From: Amphibacillus jilinensis Y1
GTDB taxonomy: Bacteria > Bacillota > Bacilli > Bacillales > Amphibacillaceae
Assembly: GCF_000306965.1 (NCBI RefSeq)
Contig: NZ_JH976439.1
Span: 44,774 to 108,773, forward strand
DNA: 64,000 nucleotides
Direction of reading: 5' to 3'
Numbering within the stretch: position 1 is the stretch's first letter; each line of letters opens with the position of its first letter. Positions 36,394 through 46,159 of this stretch are shown piece after piece. The position numbers and the translations under genes were made by a program. The notes beneath the pieces were generated by a model, which ran no database searches, was not told the origin of the DNA, and saw nothing but the letters and a program-made list of their open reading frames with translations.

Positions 36394-37542
36394 TCAAGTT
36401 AAAGCATCTAATTGTTTTGAAACCGCTCCAATCAATGGGTGATCTTGTGCAAGCTCAGCCACCTCTGCCAATGCTTGCGGATAACCTTTGGCGTTTACTT
36501 TTGCTTGAAGTTCAACTGCCTCTTGATCTTCTTGATATTCATAACTTAATGCCACAGCAATTGCCTTAGCTAGATAAATCGGCTCTTCGCCAAATAATTC
36601 GAGATATAAGGTAGCCGGTCGAATGAATCGATCATTTTTACTTAACTTCCGTAACGGCCCCCTGGCTACACGTGTCACTTGATCGGATATATGTGGATTT
36701 AGAAAGCGTAAAATAATTTTCTCAATGTAGGCCTCGTGCTCTGCTTGTTCAAACCCAAACTGCTTCACAATAACGCGCCCGGTTTCTTTCAAAGCACCCT
36801 TAACTAAACTGGAGACTTGAGGAGAATCCATCGCTTCCTTAATCGTATTGAACCCCATGTTATAACCTAAATAAGCAGCAACTGCATGACCTGTATTAAC
36901 AGTAAACAGCTTGCGTTCTATAAATGGGGCAAGATCAGATACATAAGTAATCCCTGGAATATTAGGCTTTTCTCCTTTAATCGCTGCTTGATCAACCACC
37001 CACTCATAGTAAGGTTCAACCGACACTGTCAACAATTGCTCATGTGATTGATTAGGAACGATTCGATCAACAGCAGCATTGGGAAAGCCAACGCGCTCAC
37101 TTATTATACGTTGATCCTTAGCAGACATTTTCTCAAGGACGTGATCTTTTAATAAGGCACTTCCCCCAATCATGTTCTCACAAGCAATGACGTTAACCGG
37201 GGGATTATCTTCTTTTAGGCGCTTCGCTAATCCTTTAGCAATTAATTCAGCAATGATCGGTAAGATGGAGGCACCTACGGCTGTTGTAATGATATCTGCC
37301 TCAACAATGGCATCCACTACCGCTTCAGCGTTTGTTGCACTGTTAATACCAGAAATATTTGTCACTTGCTCTCGTTTTTGTGCTTGATCAGCCAAGATCA
37401 CAGTATAATTTTGTTTTTGATTGATTTCATCAATCACTTGCTCATTAACATCAACAAAAGTCGTGTGATAACCTGCTCTGTCTAACAACAAACCTATAAA
37501 ACCTCGACCAATATTACCTGCACCAAAATGAACAGCCTTCAT
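36394..37542 (-). CDS. mtlD: mannitol-1-phosphate 5-dehydrogenase
   Basis: NAD-dependent oxidation of mannitol 1-phosphate to fructose 6-phosphate. Polyol dehydrogenase fold: N-terminal MKAVHFGAGNIGRGFIG, and the catalytic-region motif FTVNTGHAVAAYLGY with conserved Lys/Asn/His. 382 aa, as usual. Last gene of the mannitol locus; its ATG abuts the mtlF stop. Confidence 0.96.
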   Translation of the reverse strand: MKAVHFGAGNIGRGFIGLLLDRAGYHTTFVDVNEQVIDEINQKQNYTVILADQAQKREQVTNISGINSATNAEAVVDAIVEADIITTAVGASILPIIAELIAKGLAKRLKEDNPPVNVIACENMIGGSALLKDHVLEKMSAKDQRIISERVGFPNAAVDRIVPNQSHEQLLTVSVEPYYEWVVDQAAIKGEKPNIPGITYVSDLAPFIERKLFTVNTGHAVAAYLGYNMGFNTIKEAMDSPQVSSLVKGALKETGRVIVKQFGFEQAEHEAYIEKIILRFLNPHISDQVTRVARGPLRKLSKNDRFIRPATLYLELFGEEPIYLAKAIAVALSYEYQEDQEAVELQAKVNAKGYPQALAEVAELAQDHPLIGAVSKQLDALT

Positions 37543-37980
37543 TTAGTTCACCCCACTAAAAAGATCAATAATTTCCTGTTTTGAAGATGCTTGAATTAAG
37601 GTTTGAATATTATCTTCATCTGCACAAACTAAGGCGATTTTTGATAAAATCTCCAAGTGTTCGTCTCCTTTTCCAGCAATCCCAATTAAAATATTCACAG
37701 TATTGCCATTAAAATCAACACCATCAGGGCAAATAACAACAGATAACCCTGTTTCCTTCACTGCCTTTTTTGCATCCTCAGTACCATGTGGAATTGCCAC
37801 ATTATTTCCGATATATGTCGTTGTCACCTGTTCTCTTTCTATCATTTTATCGACGTATGATGCTTCTACATAGCCATTATCAACTAATATTTGTCCAGTA
37901 AAGCGGATGGCCGCTTCTTTGTCTGTTAATGTTGCTCCTAAAGTGATATTGTCTTTTGTCAAAATTTCTTTTGTCATGTT
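37543..37980 (-). CDS. mtlF: mannitol-specific PTS EIIA component
   Basis: Transfers phosphate from HPr to the EIIB domain of MtlA. EIIA of the mannitol/fructose class with active-site His64 in NNVAIPHGTEDAKK. Start at ATG 37980 (GGAG, 8-nt spacing; 145 aa), rather than the earlier ATG that overlaps the mtlR stop. Order mtlA-mtlR-mtlF-mtlD is the Geobacillus/Bacillus arrangement. Confidence 0.95.
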   Translation of the reverse strand, partial: NMTKEILTKDNITLGATLTDKEAAIRFTGQILVDNGYVEASYVDKMIEREQVTTTYIGNNVAIPHGTEDAKKAVKETGLSVVICPDGVDFNGNTVNILIGIAGKGDEHLEILSKIALVCADEDNIQTLIQASSKQEIIDLFSGVN

Positions 37981-37991
37981 GAACACTCCAT

Positions 37992-40094
37992 TCATAATTT
38001 TTCATTGATAAATGTATTTAACTGCTGAGATAAATAGCGCTTAATTTTCTCCTTATTGTTTGATTCAAACAATGCTGTTGTTTGTTGATCACGAATAATT
38101 AAGCTACTAATAAAACTGAGTACTTCTAAACACTCGTCTTCTGCATGAAGAGGTGACAACATAAACAGTAAGGTATCTGTTGCCATCTCACGATTATCCA
38201 TGCCTTTAATAGATAGTGGTGTGTTTAAATGATAAATAACAAACACCGGCTTTTTCACTTGTTTTTGCCTTGTGTGAAAAAGCGCCAACCTTGTGTCAGG
38301 AATGCCTAAACCGCCTAAAGCTTCCCTATCTAATAACGCTTGGTAAACTTCTGCCGTATTGGCAACATATTGACCGTCTAATAATTGGTCACAGGCTAAT
38401 TTAAGCACTGCTTCTTTTGCAAGTGATTCAGTCACTTGATAAACATCAAAAGATAACAGAAGTCCTAATGAAACGCGCGAATAAATTTGCATCCGTTCTA
38501 ACCTTTTTTGTATGTCTGTTTCCGTCAATTTCTCGCCATCATCCGGTTTCGATGGGGTCGATTGATTGGTTAATGTTTTTCTTTTAATAATCGACTTTAA
38601 CTTTGCGATTTCATTTTCAGTTAGAATAGGTGAAACAAGTACATAATCTTTAATTTGCTCTCGTAAAGGAATCGTTGAAACAACTAGGTTATACTTCTCA
38701 ACATCAATATGCTCTAGCTCAAATAAAGAGCAATGATCAATATTGTCAATTTCATTAATTTCTTGCTTAATTCTAGAACCAAGCATTTTAGATGTGCCAA
38801 TCCCACTCGAGCAAATGACTAATGCTGATAACTTATGTTGGCTTTCCCTGTGAATGGTAGCCGCTGCAAAATGCAAGACTAAGTAAGCAATTTCTTCATC
38901 AGGAAAGCTAATATTATCAAAAACGCTGTGACAGGCATTTTTAATGATCTCATATAAGTCTTGATAATCCCTTTTTATTTCTTCCATAAGCGGATTATTA
39001 ATGTACATATCCTTCTGAATTCGATAGATGGTCGGCTTTAGGTGGGTAACCAAATCATGAAACAAGCTTTTATGATTGATTAAAGGTATCCCGATCTTTT
39101 CCTCTACTTCTGTAATTAATTTTTTAGTGTAATAAATAATATTTACTGCCGAATCCTCTAACAAATAATCTTGATCTGACCTTAACTTAGCACCTAGTAA
39201 ATGCATGGTTATATAGCCTATTTCATCAGCAGGAATTGACAATTGAAAAGCATGTTGTAATTCTATAATTATTTTCTCAGCTATCTTATATTCCTTTGTG
39301 TCTTTTAATTCATTTAAATAGTTTAAGTCAAAATGTATACGCTCACCTTTTTGAAGACGCTCAATTGCTAAAGCAAGATGAACCACTAAACCAATATATG
39401 AACGGTCTGCCAACTCATAAGGAAGCTCTTTTTTTATATGCTCGATACTCTTTTCAATTGTCACAAGCTTTGATTGGTCAACAAGTCCTAATAACCGCTC
39501 AGAAATGGAATCTATTGACGGTTCACTTTGCTTTTCAATGTTTTCTTTAATAAACAATATAAAATCCAATTCAGCAACATACTTAGAGATTAAATGACTG
39601 AGTGCAGCTCTCTTATTAGACTCTTCGCCTTCAACCTTAACGCCATAACCTCGCTTACGAATTAAGGTCAATTTATATTCTTCCAAGCTCTCTTCAAGTT
39701 TGTCTAAATCATGGCTGACCGTCGCAACGGTAACATTTAATTCGTTTGCTAAAGAAAATAATTTAATCGGTTCACTTGACTCTAATAAAGTTGTTAAAAT
39801 AATGGCATGGCGTTCTTCAGGTGTGTAATCAGTAAATTCAACTTGAGCCAAAGAGAGATCTAACTGTCTTTTATCAGCCTTGTCCCCTTCTAACTTAACA
39901 CCAACACCAGCTTTTTTGGTTAATGATAGGTGATGTTTAACAACAATATCTTCAACAACTTTTAAATCCCGATGAACCGTTCGACTGCTTACATCAAGTA
40001 CCGCTGCTAATTGTTCAATCGTGATGCCGCTCTCATTATTTAATAACTCTTCGATTATTTTTCGTTCACGACCTGATATATACACATTCACCAT
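37992..40094 (-). CDS. mtlR: mannitol operon activator with PTS regulation domains
   Basis: Transcription activator whose activity is set by PTS phosphorylation. Order: DeoR/HTH_11-type HTH (about 5-60), a second winged HTH (about 95-155), PRD1 (about 195-300, His239 and His298), PRD2 (about 305-415, His351 and His408), an EIIB-like domain (Cys428 in VICSSGIGTSKML) and a C-terminal EIIA-like domain (about 540-695, His607 in ALFHTRQ). All phosphorylatable residues known from Geobacillus MtlR are present. 700 aa. The true start may be GTG at codon 4, since the first ATG sits on the AAGG. Confidence 0.95.
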   Translation of the reverse strand: MVNVYISGRERKIIEELLNNESGITIEQLAAVLDVSSRTVHRDLKVVEDIVVKHHLSLTKKAGVGVKLEGDKADKRQLDLSLAQVEFTDYTPEERHAIILTTLLESSEPIKLFSLANELNVTVATVSHDLDKLEESLEEYKLTLIRKRGYGVKVEGEESNKRAALSHLISKYVAELDFILFIKENIEKQSEPSIDSISERLLGLVDQSKLVTIEKSIEHIKKELPYELADRSYIGLVVHLALAIERLQKGERIHFDLNYLNELKDTKEYKIAEKIIIELQHAFQLSIPADEIGYITMHLLGAKLRSDQDYLLEDSAVNIIYYTKKLITEVEEKIGIPLINHKSLFHDLVTHLKPTIYRIQKDMYINNPLMEEIKRDYQDLYEIIKNACHSVFDNISFPDEEIAYLVLHFAAATIHRESQHKLSALVICSSGIGTSKMLGSRIKQEINEIDNIDHCSLFELEHIDVEKYNLVVSTIPLREQIKDYVLVSPILTENEIAKLKSIIKRKTLTNQSTPSKPDDGEKLTETDIQKRLERMQIYSRVSLGLLLSFDVYQVTESLAKEAVLKLACDQLLDGQYVANTAEVYQALLDREALGGLGIPDTRLALFHTRQKQVKKPVFVIYHLNTPLSIKGMDNREMATDTLLFMLSPLHAEDECLEVLSFISSLIIRDQQTTALFESNNKEKIKRYLSQQLNTFINEKL

Positions 40095-40376
40095 CCTTTT
40101 TTCATTGATTAAAGTCCACTTGGTGACACCCTCTATTTATTTCTACCCTTATACCATAATAATAAGCCCTTGAATGATGGTTTCTCAACAAAACAAACAC
40201 CTAATTTCGTCGATAAAGATGTTGACATTATTTAATAAGTGACTTTTCGGCATGAACTAACGTTCTATACGCATGAGAAAGTCGCATGCGGAACATCCAT
40301 GCAGAAGTAAGTTCAACAAGCATATTGAATACGATCAAGGTTAATTGAGTTAATAGTTTACTTTCCTAACTGCAAA

Positions 40377-40413
40377 AAAACAACCTTGTCTTCAGTCACT
40401 CGAAGACAAGGTT
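40377..40413 (-). terminator. intrinsic terminator after mtlA
   Basis: ACAACCTTGTCTTC / GAAGACAAGGTTGT with TTTTTTT on the minus strand, just past the mtlA stop. The rest of the 325-bp gap to mtlR (40095-40419) has no gene; it presumably holds an mtlR promoter, so mtlR-F-D are expressed separately or by read-through. Confidence 0.92.
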
Positions 40414-40419
40414 GTCTGA

Positions 40420-41835
40420 CTAGGATTCACTTAAATCTTTAATAAGTTCATCATATTTCGGACTATTTAAAAAGTTCTCAACTGAAATATGATAAGCATC
40501 TGCTCTCTTAGCTTTAGCACGATCTGTTAAATCTTTGTGGGTAATAATAATATCAGCATCATTTGGAATATCATTAATCGCTTTATTAATTACCTCGATA
40601 TCAATATTTGCTTTGCTGAATTTATCTCTTAGTAAAGAAGCGCCCATCGCACTTGATCCCATCCCAGCATCACAGGCAAATACGACTTTATTAACATCTG
40701 CCGCGGTCACTGATGTCACCTCTGTCTGATCAAATGATCCTGCTACAGAGCTTTTCTTTCCTTTCATTTCTTCCATTTTCTCTGCGGCTGTACTAATATC
40801 ATCCTCTTCTTCTCTTTTATCTGCCTTTAGAATCACAGAAGCAACAAGGAAGGAAACAGCTGTTGCGACCACAACCCCTGCAATAACACCGACATAATTA
40901 CCTCTTGGTGTCATCGTTAATAACGCAATAATACTTCCCGGTGAAGGTGATGATGTTAAACCAGCATCAAATAATGAGAAAGTTAAAACACCACTCGCCC
41001 CACCAGCAATGGCTGCTAAAATAAGCATTGGCTTCATTAACACATACGGGAAATAAATCTCATGGATCCCACCAAAGAAGTGAATAATTGAAGCACCAGA
41101 AGCAGAAGCTTTTGACGCACCTTTTCCAAAGATCATAAATGCTAGAAGGATACCAAAACCTGGCCCCGGATTTGTTTCAATTAGAAATAAAATTGATTTT
41201 CCTGCCTCTAAAGCTTGTTCTGTACCTAACGGCGTAAACACACCATGATTAATCACATTGTTTAAAAATAAAATTTTCGCTGGTTCCACTAATAAACTAG
41301 CTGCTGGCAATAAACCGGCATTTACAATCGCCTCAACACCTGCACCTAACGCACGATTTAGACCGCTTACAACTGGTCCCATCGCTAGTACACCAAAACC
41401 TGCAATAATAGCACTTAAAATACCAGCTGAAAAGTTATTATACAGCATTTCAAAACCTGAACGAATTTTCGGTAAAAATGGCTTATCGAATGCTTTCATT
41501 AAGTAAGCTGATAACGGCCCCATAATCATGGCACCCAAGAACATTGGCGTTCCAGCTGCACCGACAATAACCCCCATCGTTGCAATCGCACCTACAACAC
41601 CCCCACGGGCACCATAGACCATCTTACCTCCTGTATAACCAATTAATAATGGTAGTAAATAATTAATCGTTGGTCCAACTAACTCAGCTAGTGTTTCATT
41701 TGGAATCCAACCATCCGGAATGAATAAAGCAGTAACAAGTCCCCAAGCAATAAATGCGGCAATGTTTGGCATCACCATCCCACTTAAATAACTACCAAAC
41801 TGTTGTACTTTTGAACGAACCCCTTGTTTTGACAT
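40420..41835 (-). CDS. mtlA: mannitol-specific PTS EIICB component
   Basis: Membrane transporter that imports and phosphorylates mannitol. IIC domain (about 1-340) with about 8 hydrophobic segments, GGIHEIYFPYVLM and the conserved GGAHEI-like loop; a linker; and a C-terminal IIB domain with Cys388 in VVFACDAGMGSSAMGASLLR. EIIA is on MtlF. Start at ATG 41835 (GGAG, 8 nt; 471 aa). Promoter region upstream contains a cre-like site and an inverted repeat that may bind MtlR. Confidence 0.96.
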   Translation of the reverse strand: MSKQGVRSKVQQFGSYLSGMVMPNIAAFIAWGLVTALFIPDGWIPNETLAELVGPTINYLLPLLIGYTGGKMVYGARGGVVGAIATMGVIVGAAGTPMFLGAMIMGPLSAYLMKAFDKPFLPKIRSGFEMLYNNFSAGILSAIIAGFGVLAMGPVVSGLNRALGAGVEAIVNAGLLPAASLLVEPAKILFLNNVINHGVFTPLGTEQALEAGKSILFLIETNPGPGFGILLAFMIFGKGASKASASGASIIHFFGGIHEIYFPYVLMKPMLILAAIAGGASGVLTFSLFDAGLTSSPSPGSIIALLTMTPRGNYVGVIAGVVVATAVSFLVASVILKADKREEEDDISTAAEKMEEMKGKKSSVAGSFDQTEVTSVTAADVNKVVFACDAGMGSSAMGASLLRDKFSKANIDIEVINKAINDIPNDADIIITHKDLTDRAKAKRADAYHISVENFLNSPKYDELIKDLSES

Positions 41836-41889
41836 GAGACATTCTCCTCTCAAATAATAAGTATTATAGATAATGACTACAACTTAATA

Positions 41890-41903
41890 ATAAAGCGGTT
41901 ACA
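41890..41903. promoter_or_regulatory. candidate cre upstream of mtlA
   Basis: ATAAAGCGGTTACA agrees with TGWAARCGYTWWCA at 11 of 14 positions including the AARCG core; about 55 bp upstream of the mtlA start on the other strand, consistent with CcpA repression. Confidence 0.5.
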
Positions 41904-41932
41904 GGGTGGGTTCAATCTTTTCTAAATCCAGA

Positions 41933-41956
41933 TTTGTCAGTTGCTTTGTTGACAAA
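41933..41956. promoter_or_regulatory. inverted repeat, candidate MtlR operator
   Basis: TTTGTCA-N10-TGACAAA: two perfect 7-bp arms spaced about one helical turn apart, upstream of mtlA where an activator would bind. Assignment to MtlR is by position only. Confidence 0.5.
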
Positions 41957-42117
41957 ATTAAACTACACCGTTAATTTATCCACCTTGTCCTAAAAAATGT
42001 ATATAAACTAAATGTAACTCGACTTTTGTACTAAGATAGGAATGCATTGAGATAGGGGTTCTTGCAAAATAAAGACATCATCAACATAAGGATCCGTTGA
42101 GGAGATCAGGAAACGAA

Positions 42118-42149
42118 ACGTTTACGATCAAAAAACGCACGTTTACGAT
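42118..42149 (+). promoter_or_regulatory. tandem 11-bp direct repeats at the ABC operon promoter, likely LytTR-regulator sites
   Basis: ACGTTTACGAT occurs twice, exactly 21 bp apart start to start (42118-42128 and 42139-42149), i.e. on the same DNA face. Downstream a -10-like TAATAT (42179-42184) lacks a well-placed -35, so the second repeat would sit near -41, a typical activator position. LytTR regulators bind tandem direct repeats of about this kind; a LytTR regulator is encoded at 48016-48768. Confidence 0.55.
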
Positions 42150-42269
42150 ATTTGTAATAAATATATTGAAAATCATGGTAATATTAGCATAGGTTAACCG
42201 ACTGTTCATGAGCAAAAAAAATATGAGATTTATCTGTGTTAAAACGTATGGACAAGGAGAAGTGATCTT

Positions 42270-43001
42270 ATGCACTTAAAAAGGAATACAACTATGCTTA
42301 GCTTTTTTTTAGTTATTATCTTGTTATCCGCGTGTTCATATCGAGAGTTTGAGGATTCGCTTAAAGACACGTTCAATAAAGATGATGAGGAAGAAATAGT
42401 CAATACGGTCACACTTCCTGAGACAGCATCAGATTCTGAAGATAACAGCCTTTATTCTATTGGTGATACCATTTCATTTACTTATGCAGATAATGAAACA
42501 GTTGAGTACACGCTCCAGCAAGTGATCATTTCGGACAATATTAATGATCTCGGTCTGGACAAGGCAGACTTCTATGATCAATCTTTAATCGAAGATGATG
42601 GCACTGTGGATGGAGCACATCAACTTGTTACTATTGATGTCAGAATAATAAATAAGGATTACAGAGGCTTTAACTTTGATGTCGAGCAAGATAAAGCATC
42701 CTTATATATTGAACTAGCAGTGGGCTTTAAAAACGGTATTGAAGACCCAGATGGACCTTTTCTTTTGCACGCCTCTTTTTTTAGTGACCATTCGCCATTA
42801 GATCAAAATCAAGGTCAGGATTATTACAAGTTCTTATTGGGAATTGGTGAAGAAATCGACGTAACGGTAGGTTGGTTTGTGCCCACTGATTTATTAGAAG
42901 AGGAGCCTTTATACTACATAATTGGTTACGAGGGACATGCGGAAGACTTTCAATATTTCCAACTAACACTACTGGACGGGGAGATGAATGATGATGACTA
43001 A
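42270..43001 (+). CDS. lipoprotein, DUF5027-like, first gene of the ABC operon
   Basis: 243 aa. Signal with lipobox LLSAC (Cys at about residue 22), acidic linker, then a beta-rich domain starting YSIGDTISFTYADNETVEYT and containing DGAHQLVTIDVRIINKDYRG, the pattern of DUF4352/DUF5027-type lipoproteins (immunoglobulin-like fold). Function unknown; probably an extracytoplasmic partner of the ABC proteins encoded next. Shine-Dalgarno AAGGAGAAG. Its stop overlaps the next gene by 14 nt. Confidence 0.7.
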   Translation: MHLKRNTTMLSFFLVIILLSACSYREFEDSLKDTFNKDDEEEIVNTVTLPETASDSEDNSLYSIGDTISFTYADNETVEYTLQQVIISDNINDLGLDKADFYDQSLIEDDGTVDGAHQLVTIDVRIINKDYRGFNFDVEQDKASLYIELAVGFKNGIEDPDGPFLLHASFFSDHSPLDQNQGQDYYKFLLGIGEEIDVTVGWFVPTDLLEEEPLYYIIGYEGHAEDFQYFQLTLLDGEMNDDD

Positions 43002-43857
43002 TACATTGACCCCCTTATTAAAAATCGAACTATCAAAAGCGATAAAAAATAAATATTTTATCACTACTTTAATCGTTGCGCTTATATTCGCCTTGCTTAG
43101 TGCTTGGTATATAATAGATTTACATTTCTATACCCAAAGCATGATGAAAATTCACGGAACCAATGGAAATCCCATGACACCCGCTTTCTCACTATTTAAC
43201 CATTGGATCGGCGGAGAAGCTACGTCACTTGGTTTCACCCTATTTTTCACCCTTCTTCCGCTTATGGCAGTTCTTCCGTACGGATGGTCCTATTTTATCG
43301 AAAACAAAACAGGTTATTTGAAAACCGTTGTAACAAGAAGCAGTAAGTGGTACTATTTCTTAGCTAAATACATCGCAACCTTCACGGCTGGTGGTCTTGT
43401 TATATTCCTACCATTGGTTATTAATCTGATCGTTGTTGCCTGCTTTATACCAGCTGTCACGCCATCTACCATGTATACGTTATATTATTCAGTCGCCCAC
43501 GTCTCCATGTGGTCGTACTTGTTTTATACTTATCCTTTAGTTTTTGTCATTCTTTATTTGATTTTGAATTTTATTTTCGGGGGCTTATTTGCGACAATGA
43601 GTTTAGCGATTTCCTTCTTTTTCAAAAACAGGATTGCTATTATTTTAATACCCTTTTTCTTGATCTTGATTTTACATTACAGTCGGACGTTCTTGGCCTA
43701 TAAATATTATAGAGAAATTTCACCACTGAATTATTTGCATTCTGTTAGCATAGAAAACCCTGTAAGTAGTTGGATTGTTCTAACTCAAGGTTTACTGTTC
43801 TTTATATTAACGTTTGGAATAACGATGAGATTAGGTGTAAAACGTGACATTTTATAA
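42988..43857 (+). CDS. ABC transporter membrane protein 1
   Basis: 289 residues, six predicted transmembrane segments (about 25-45, 85-105, 130-155, 175-205, 210-230, 260-280) of the ABC-2 / bacteriocin-immunity permease shape; no ATPase motifs. Start overlaps the lipoprotein gene and its stop overlaps the next permease gene by 14 nt, so all are co-translated. Substrate unknown. Confidence 0.75.
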   Translation: MMMTNTLTPLLKIELSKAIKNKYFITTLIVALIFALLSAWYIIDLHFYTQSMMKIHGTNGNPMTPAFSLFNHWIGGEATSLGFTLFFTLLPLMAVLPYGWSYFIENKTGYLKTVVTRSSKWYYFLAKYIATFTAGGLVIFLPLVINLIVVACFIPAVTPSTMYTLYYSVAHVSMWSYLFYTYPLVFVILYLILNFIFGGLFATMSLAISFFFKNRIAIILIPFFLILILHYSRTFLAYKYYREISPLNYLHSVSIENPVSSWIVLTQGLLFFILTFGITMRLGVKRDIL

Positions 43858-44686
43858 ACTATTAAAATATGATGTGAAAAACGGCTTCCGCCTTGGTCTA
43901 ATAAACCTTTTAATTGTCGCTTTATTTGCGCTCGCTTTTTGTATCGACTTTTATTTACGAAAAAATGGCGCTTATATTTTCGACGCATCTACACCAGAAG
44001 GAACATTCATTGACTATCTCTTTTATATATTTGGAGGTATTAAGGAATATATCCCTTCTCGGACAGATGGCTTTATTTTCCCTGTCAAATGGTTGTTACT
44101 TCACCTATTTATTTTGTACAGTACACTCTACTATCCTTATCGAGATTTGTCATCTTTAGGATTAAATATTCTAGTCCGTACAAAAGGGAGAATGGCATGG
44201 TGGTTGTCTAAAAGTCTATGGAATATATGTTATGTTCTAGCGTGTTATCTGGTAATTTTTCTAACGGTATTTGGTTTTTGCCTAATCATGCAAGAGCCGA
44301 TTTCGCTTAATATTACACCGATGTTCGTCAATGATCTGTTAGAAGCAGACAGTCCGTTTGATATATTTTCAACTCAGCTTGTTTATATCATTCTTTTTTT
44401 TCCGCTGTTCATTTCGCTAGCGCTTAACTTATTACAAATGACATTTGTCCTGTTTATTAAACCATTATATAGCTTTGGCGTGATGGCCGTTATTTTACTC
44501 GCTTCTGCTTATCTCCTTACCCCAATTCTACCAGGGAATTATGCGATGCCGATTCGTAGTGAGCATGTGGTTGAAAATGGCGTTCAAGTTACCGATGGTG
44601 TGATGATGGTTCTACTCCTGATAGCAGCCTCTTTTATTGCTGGGTGTGACTATTTTCGTCGTTATGACATTTTAAATGACGACTAA
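43844..44686 (+). CDS. ABC transporter membrane protein 2
   Basis: 280 residues with about six hydrophobic segments and an extracytoplasmic stretch (about 38-75). Starts at GTG 43844 (AGGTG, 6 nt). Not obviously paralogous to permease 1; together they would form a heterodimeric membrane domain for the ATPase encoded 45 bp downstream. Substrate unknown. Confidence 0.72.
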   Translation: MTFYKLLKYDVKNGFRLGLINLLIVALFALAFCIDFYLRKNGAYIFDASTPEGTFIDYLFYIFGGIKEYIPSRTDGFIFPVKWLLLHLFILYSTLYYPYRDLSSLGLNILVRTKGRMAWWLSKSLWNICYVLACYLVIFLTVFGFCLIMQEPISLNITPMFVNDLLEADSPFDIFSTQLVYIILFFPLFISLALNLLQMTFVLFIKPLYSFGVMAVILLASAYLLTPILPGNYAMPIRSEHVVENGVQVTDGVMMVLLLIAASFIAGCDYFRRYDILNDD

Positions 44687-44731
44687 TTAGTTATACAGGT
44701 TAACAAATTATTTGAAAATGAGGGATTTACA

Positions 44732-45391
44732 ATGACAACAATTTACATGGATGGCGTTTATAAAAAACTAAAAGGTTTAACCGTTATTAACAATATATCT
44801 ATGACTTTGACATCAGGCCAGGTCACAGGTTTTCGCGGGGTCAATGGCTCAGGTAAAACCATGCTGATGCGGCTAATTGCAGGACTGATCTTACCGACTA
44901 AAGGCACAATTAAAATTGATGAAAAAGTACTAGGCAAAGAAATCACATTTCCAGAAAGCATTGGTATTCTCCTTGAGAATCCAGCCTTTCTTGATAGTTA
45001 TTCAGGCTTTGATAACTTAAAAATGCTCGCTTCCATCCGCAATAAAATTGGCGATGACCAAATTAATCACACGTTAGAAGCTGTTGGTCTCGACCACGAA
45101 AGCAGTCGAAAAAAATACAAAAAATATTCATTAGGTATGAAACAACGTCTCGGCATCGCTGGATCAATCATGGAACAGCCTGATATTGTGATTTTAGATG
45201 AGCCAACCAATTCACTCGATACCGATGGTGTAGAGCGGGTCAAACAGATTGTCCAGCAAGAAAAGGAGCGCGGTGCAAATGTGATCATTGCTTGCCATGA
45301 TACTGATATTCTCGATCAATTAGCTGATAAAATATATTATTTAGAGAACGGGGCGATGGTACAATCGACAAGGAGGGTACCTCAAGCATGA
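44732..45391 (+). CDS. ABC transporter ATPase
   Basis: 219-residue ATP-binding subunit: Walker A GVNGSGKT, Q-loop region, signature YSLGMKQRLGIA (an LGMKQ variant of LSGGQ, common in bacitracin/lantibiotic-immunity type exporters), Walker B IVILDEPTN and the switch His ACHD. Belongs with the two preceding permeases. Its stop overlaps the next gene by 4 nt. Confidence 0.88.
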   Translation: MTTIYMDGVYKKLKGLTVINNISMTLTSGQVTGFRGVNGSGKTMLMRLIAGLILPTKGTIKIDEKVLGKEITFPESIGILLENPAFLDSYSGFDNLKMLASIRNKIGDDQINHTLEAVGLDHESSRKKYKKYSLGMKQRLGIAGSIMEQPDIVILDEPTNSLDTDGVERVKQIVQQEKERGANVIIACHDTDILDQLADKIYYLENGAMVQSTRRVPQA

Positions 45392-46017
45392 AAAGAATAG
45401 CTATCATATTAATAACGATTTTCTTATTCATCGGTATCAGTATCCGGATTTGGTATGTCAATAAAACGGTTAACTTGCCACCGATCGATACGTTTCAAAT
45501 GGAGAAAGAAGTGGCCATTGAGGAAGATATTTTTCTTGATGATTTTGAAAATATGGATGGTTACACAGTAACAGTAAATCAAGCTGAAATCCTCCCTTAT
45601 CAAGACTTTTTAGCAAAATACAACTATAATGACGATGAAAATGACCCATTATTCCAAAAAGATAATATTTTCTATCCTGAAATGGTGTATGATCTGCAAC
45701 TTACGATTAAAAATACAAATGATACAGACGATCTTACCCAACATAGTGGGATCAATTTTATTAATTACCAATTAATTGGGACGGATTTTTTAATGCAAAT
45801 TAATGATCAGTTGTATTCAATTGCCAACCCTGAGTTAGAAGCGGGGATGACTGAAGGATTTCGATTACGACCAGAGAGTGAGATGGATTTTAATTTACCG
45901 TTTTTCTTTGCTCCTTCTACCAACGTGCTGCCGATTCAAACAGAAGCTGTTTTGCATGATCAAGTATACCTTGTTGTCTCACTGCACCCGACTGTTAAGC
46001 GGATTTTAATTGAATAG
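45388..46017 (+). CDS. membrane-anchored protein, DUF5028-like
   Basis: 209 residues. An N-terminal membrane anchor (about 4-24, MKRIAIILITIFLFIGISIR) without a lipobox Cys, then an extracytoplasmic domain (about 45-205) with YTVTVNQAEILPYQDFLAKY and repeated YDLQLTIKNTN-like strands, resembling DUF5028 proteins that travel with DUF5027 lipoproteins and ABC transporters. Function unknown. Starts within the ATPase stop (ATGA); Shine-Dalgarno AAGGAGGG. Last gene of the operon. Confidence 0.68.
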   Translation: MKRIAIILITIFLFIGISIRIWYVNKTVNLPPIDTFQMEKEVAIEEDIFLDDFENMDGYTVTVNQAEILPYQDFLAKYNYNDDENDPLFQKDNIFYPEMVYDLQLTIKNTNDTDDLTQHSGINFINYQLIGTDFLMQINDQLYSIANPELEAGMTEGFRLRPESEMDFNLPFFFAPSTNVLPIQTEAVLHDQVYLVVSLHPTVKRILIE

Positions 46018-46159
46018 TGTTTAAAGCGGTCCTGAACAGTTTAACAAAAGCGGTCTTCAGGGCTGATTTTATTTCTAAGTGGTTAATTAATCTGTAACGT
46101 TTTGACACTTCATATGATTTTTACGTTTCTTTTGTTTGATATCCTCTTTATTTTCTTAT

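Noticed and set aside
46080-46125. TGTAACGTTTTGACA near the end of the ABC operon was considered as a cre or Fur-family site.
   Set aside because: It lacks the CG-centred core spacing of cre and the 7-1-7 symmetry of Fur/Zur sites.
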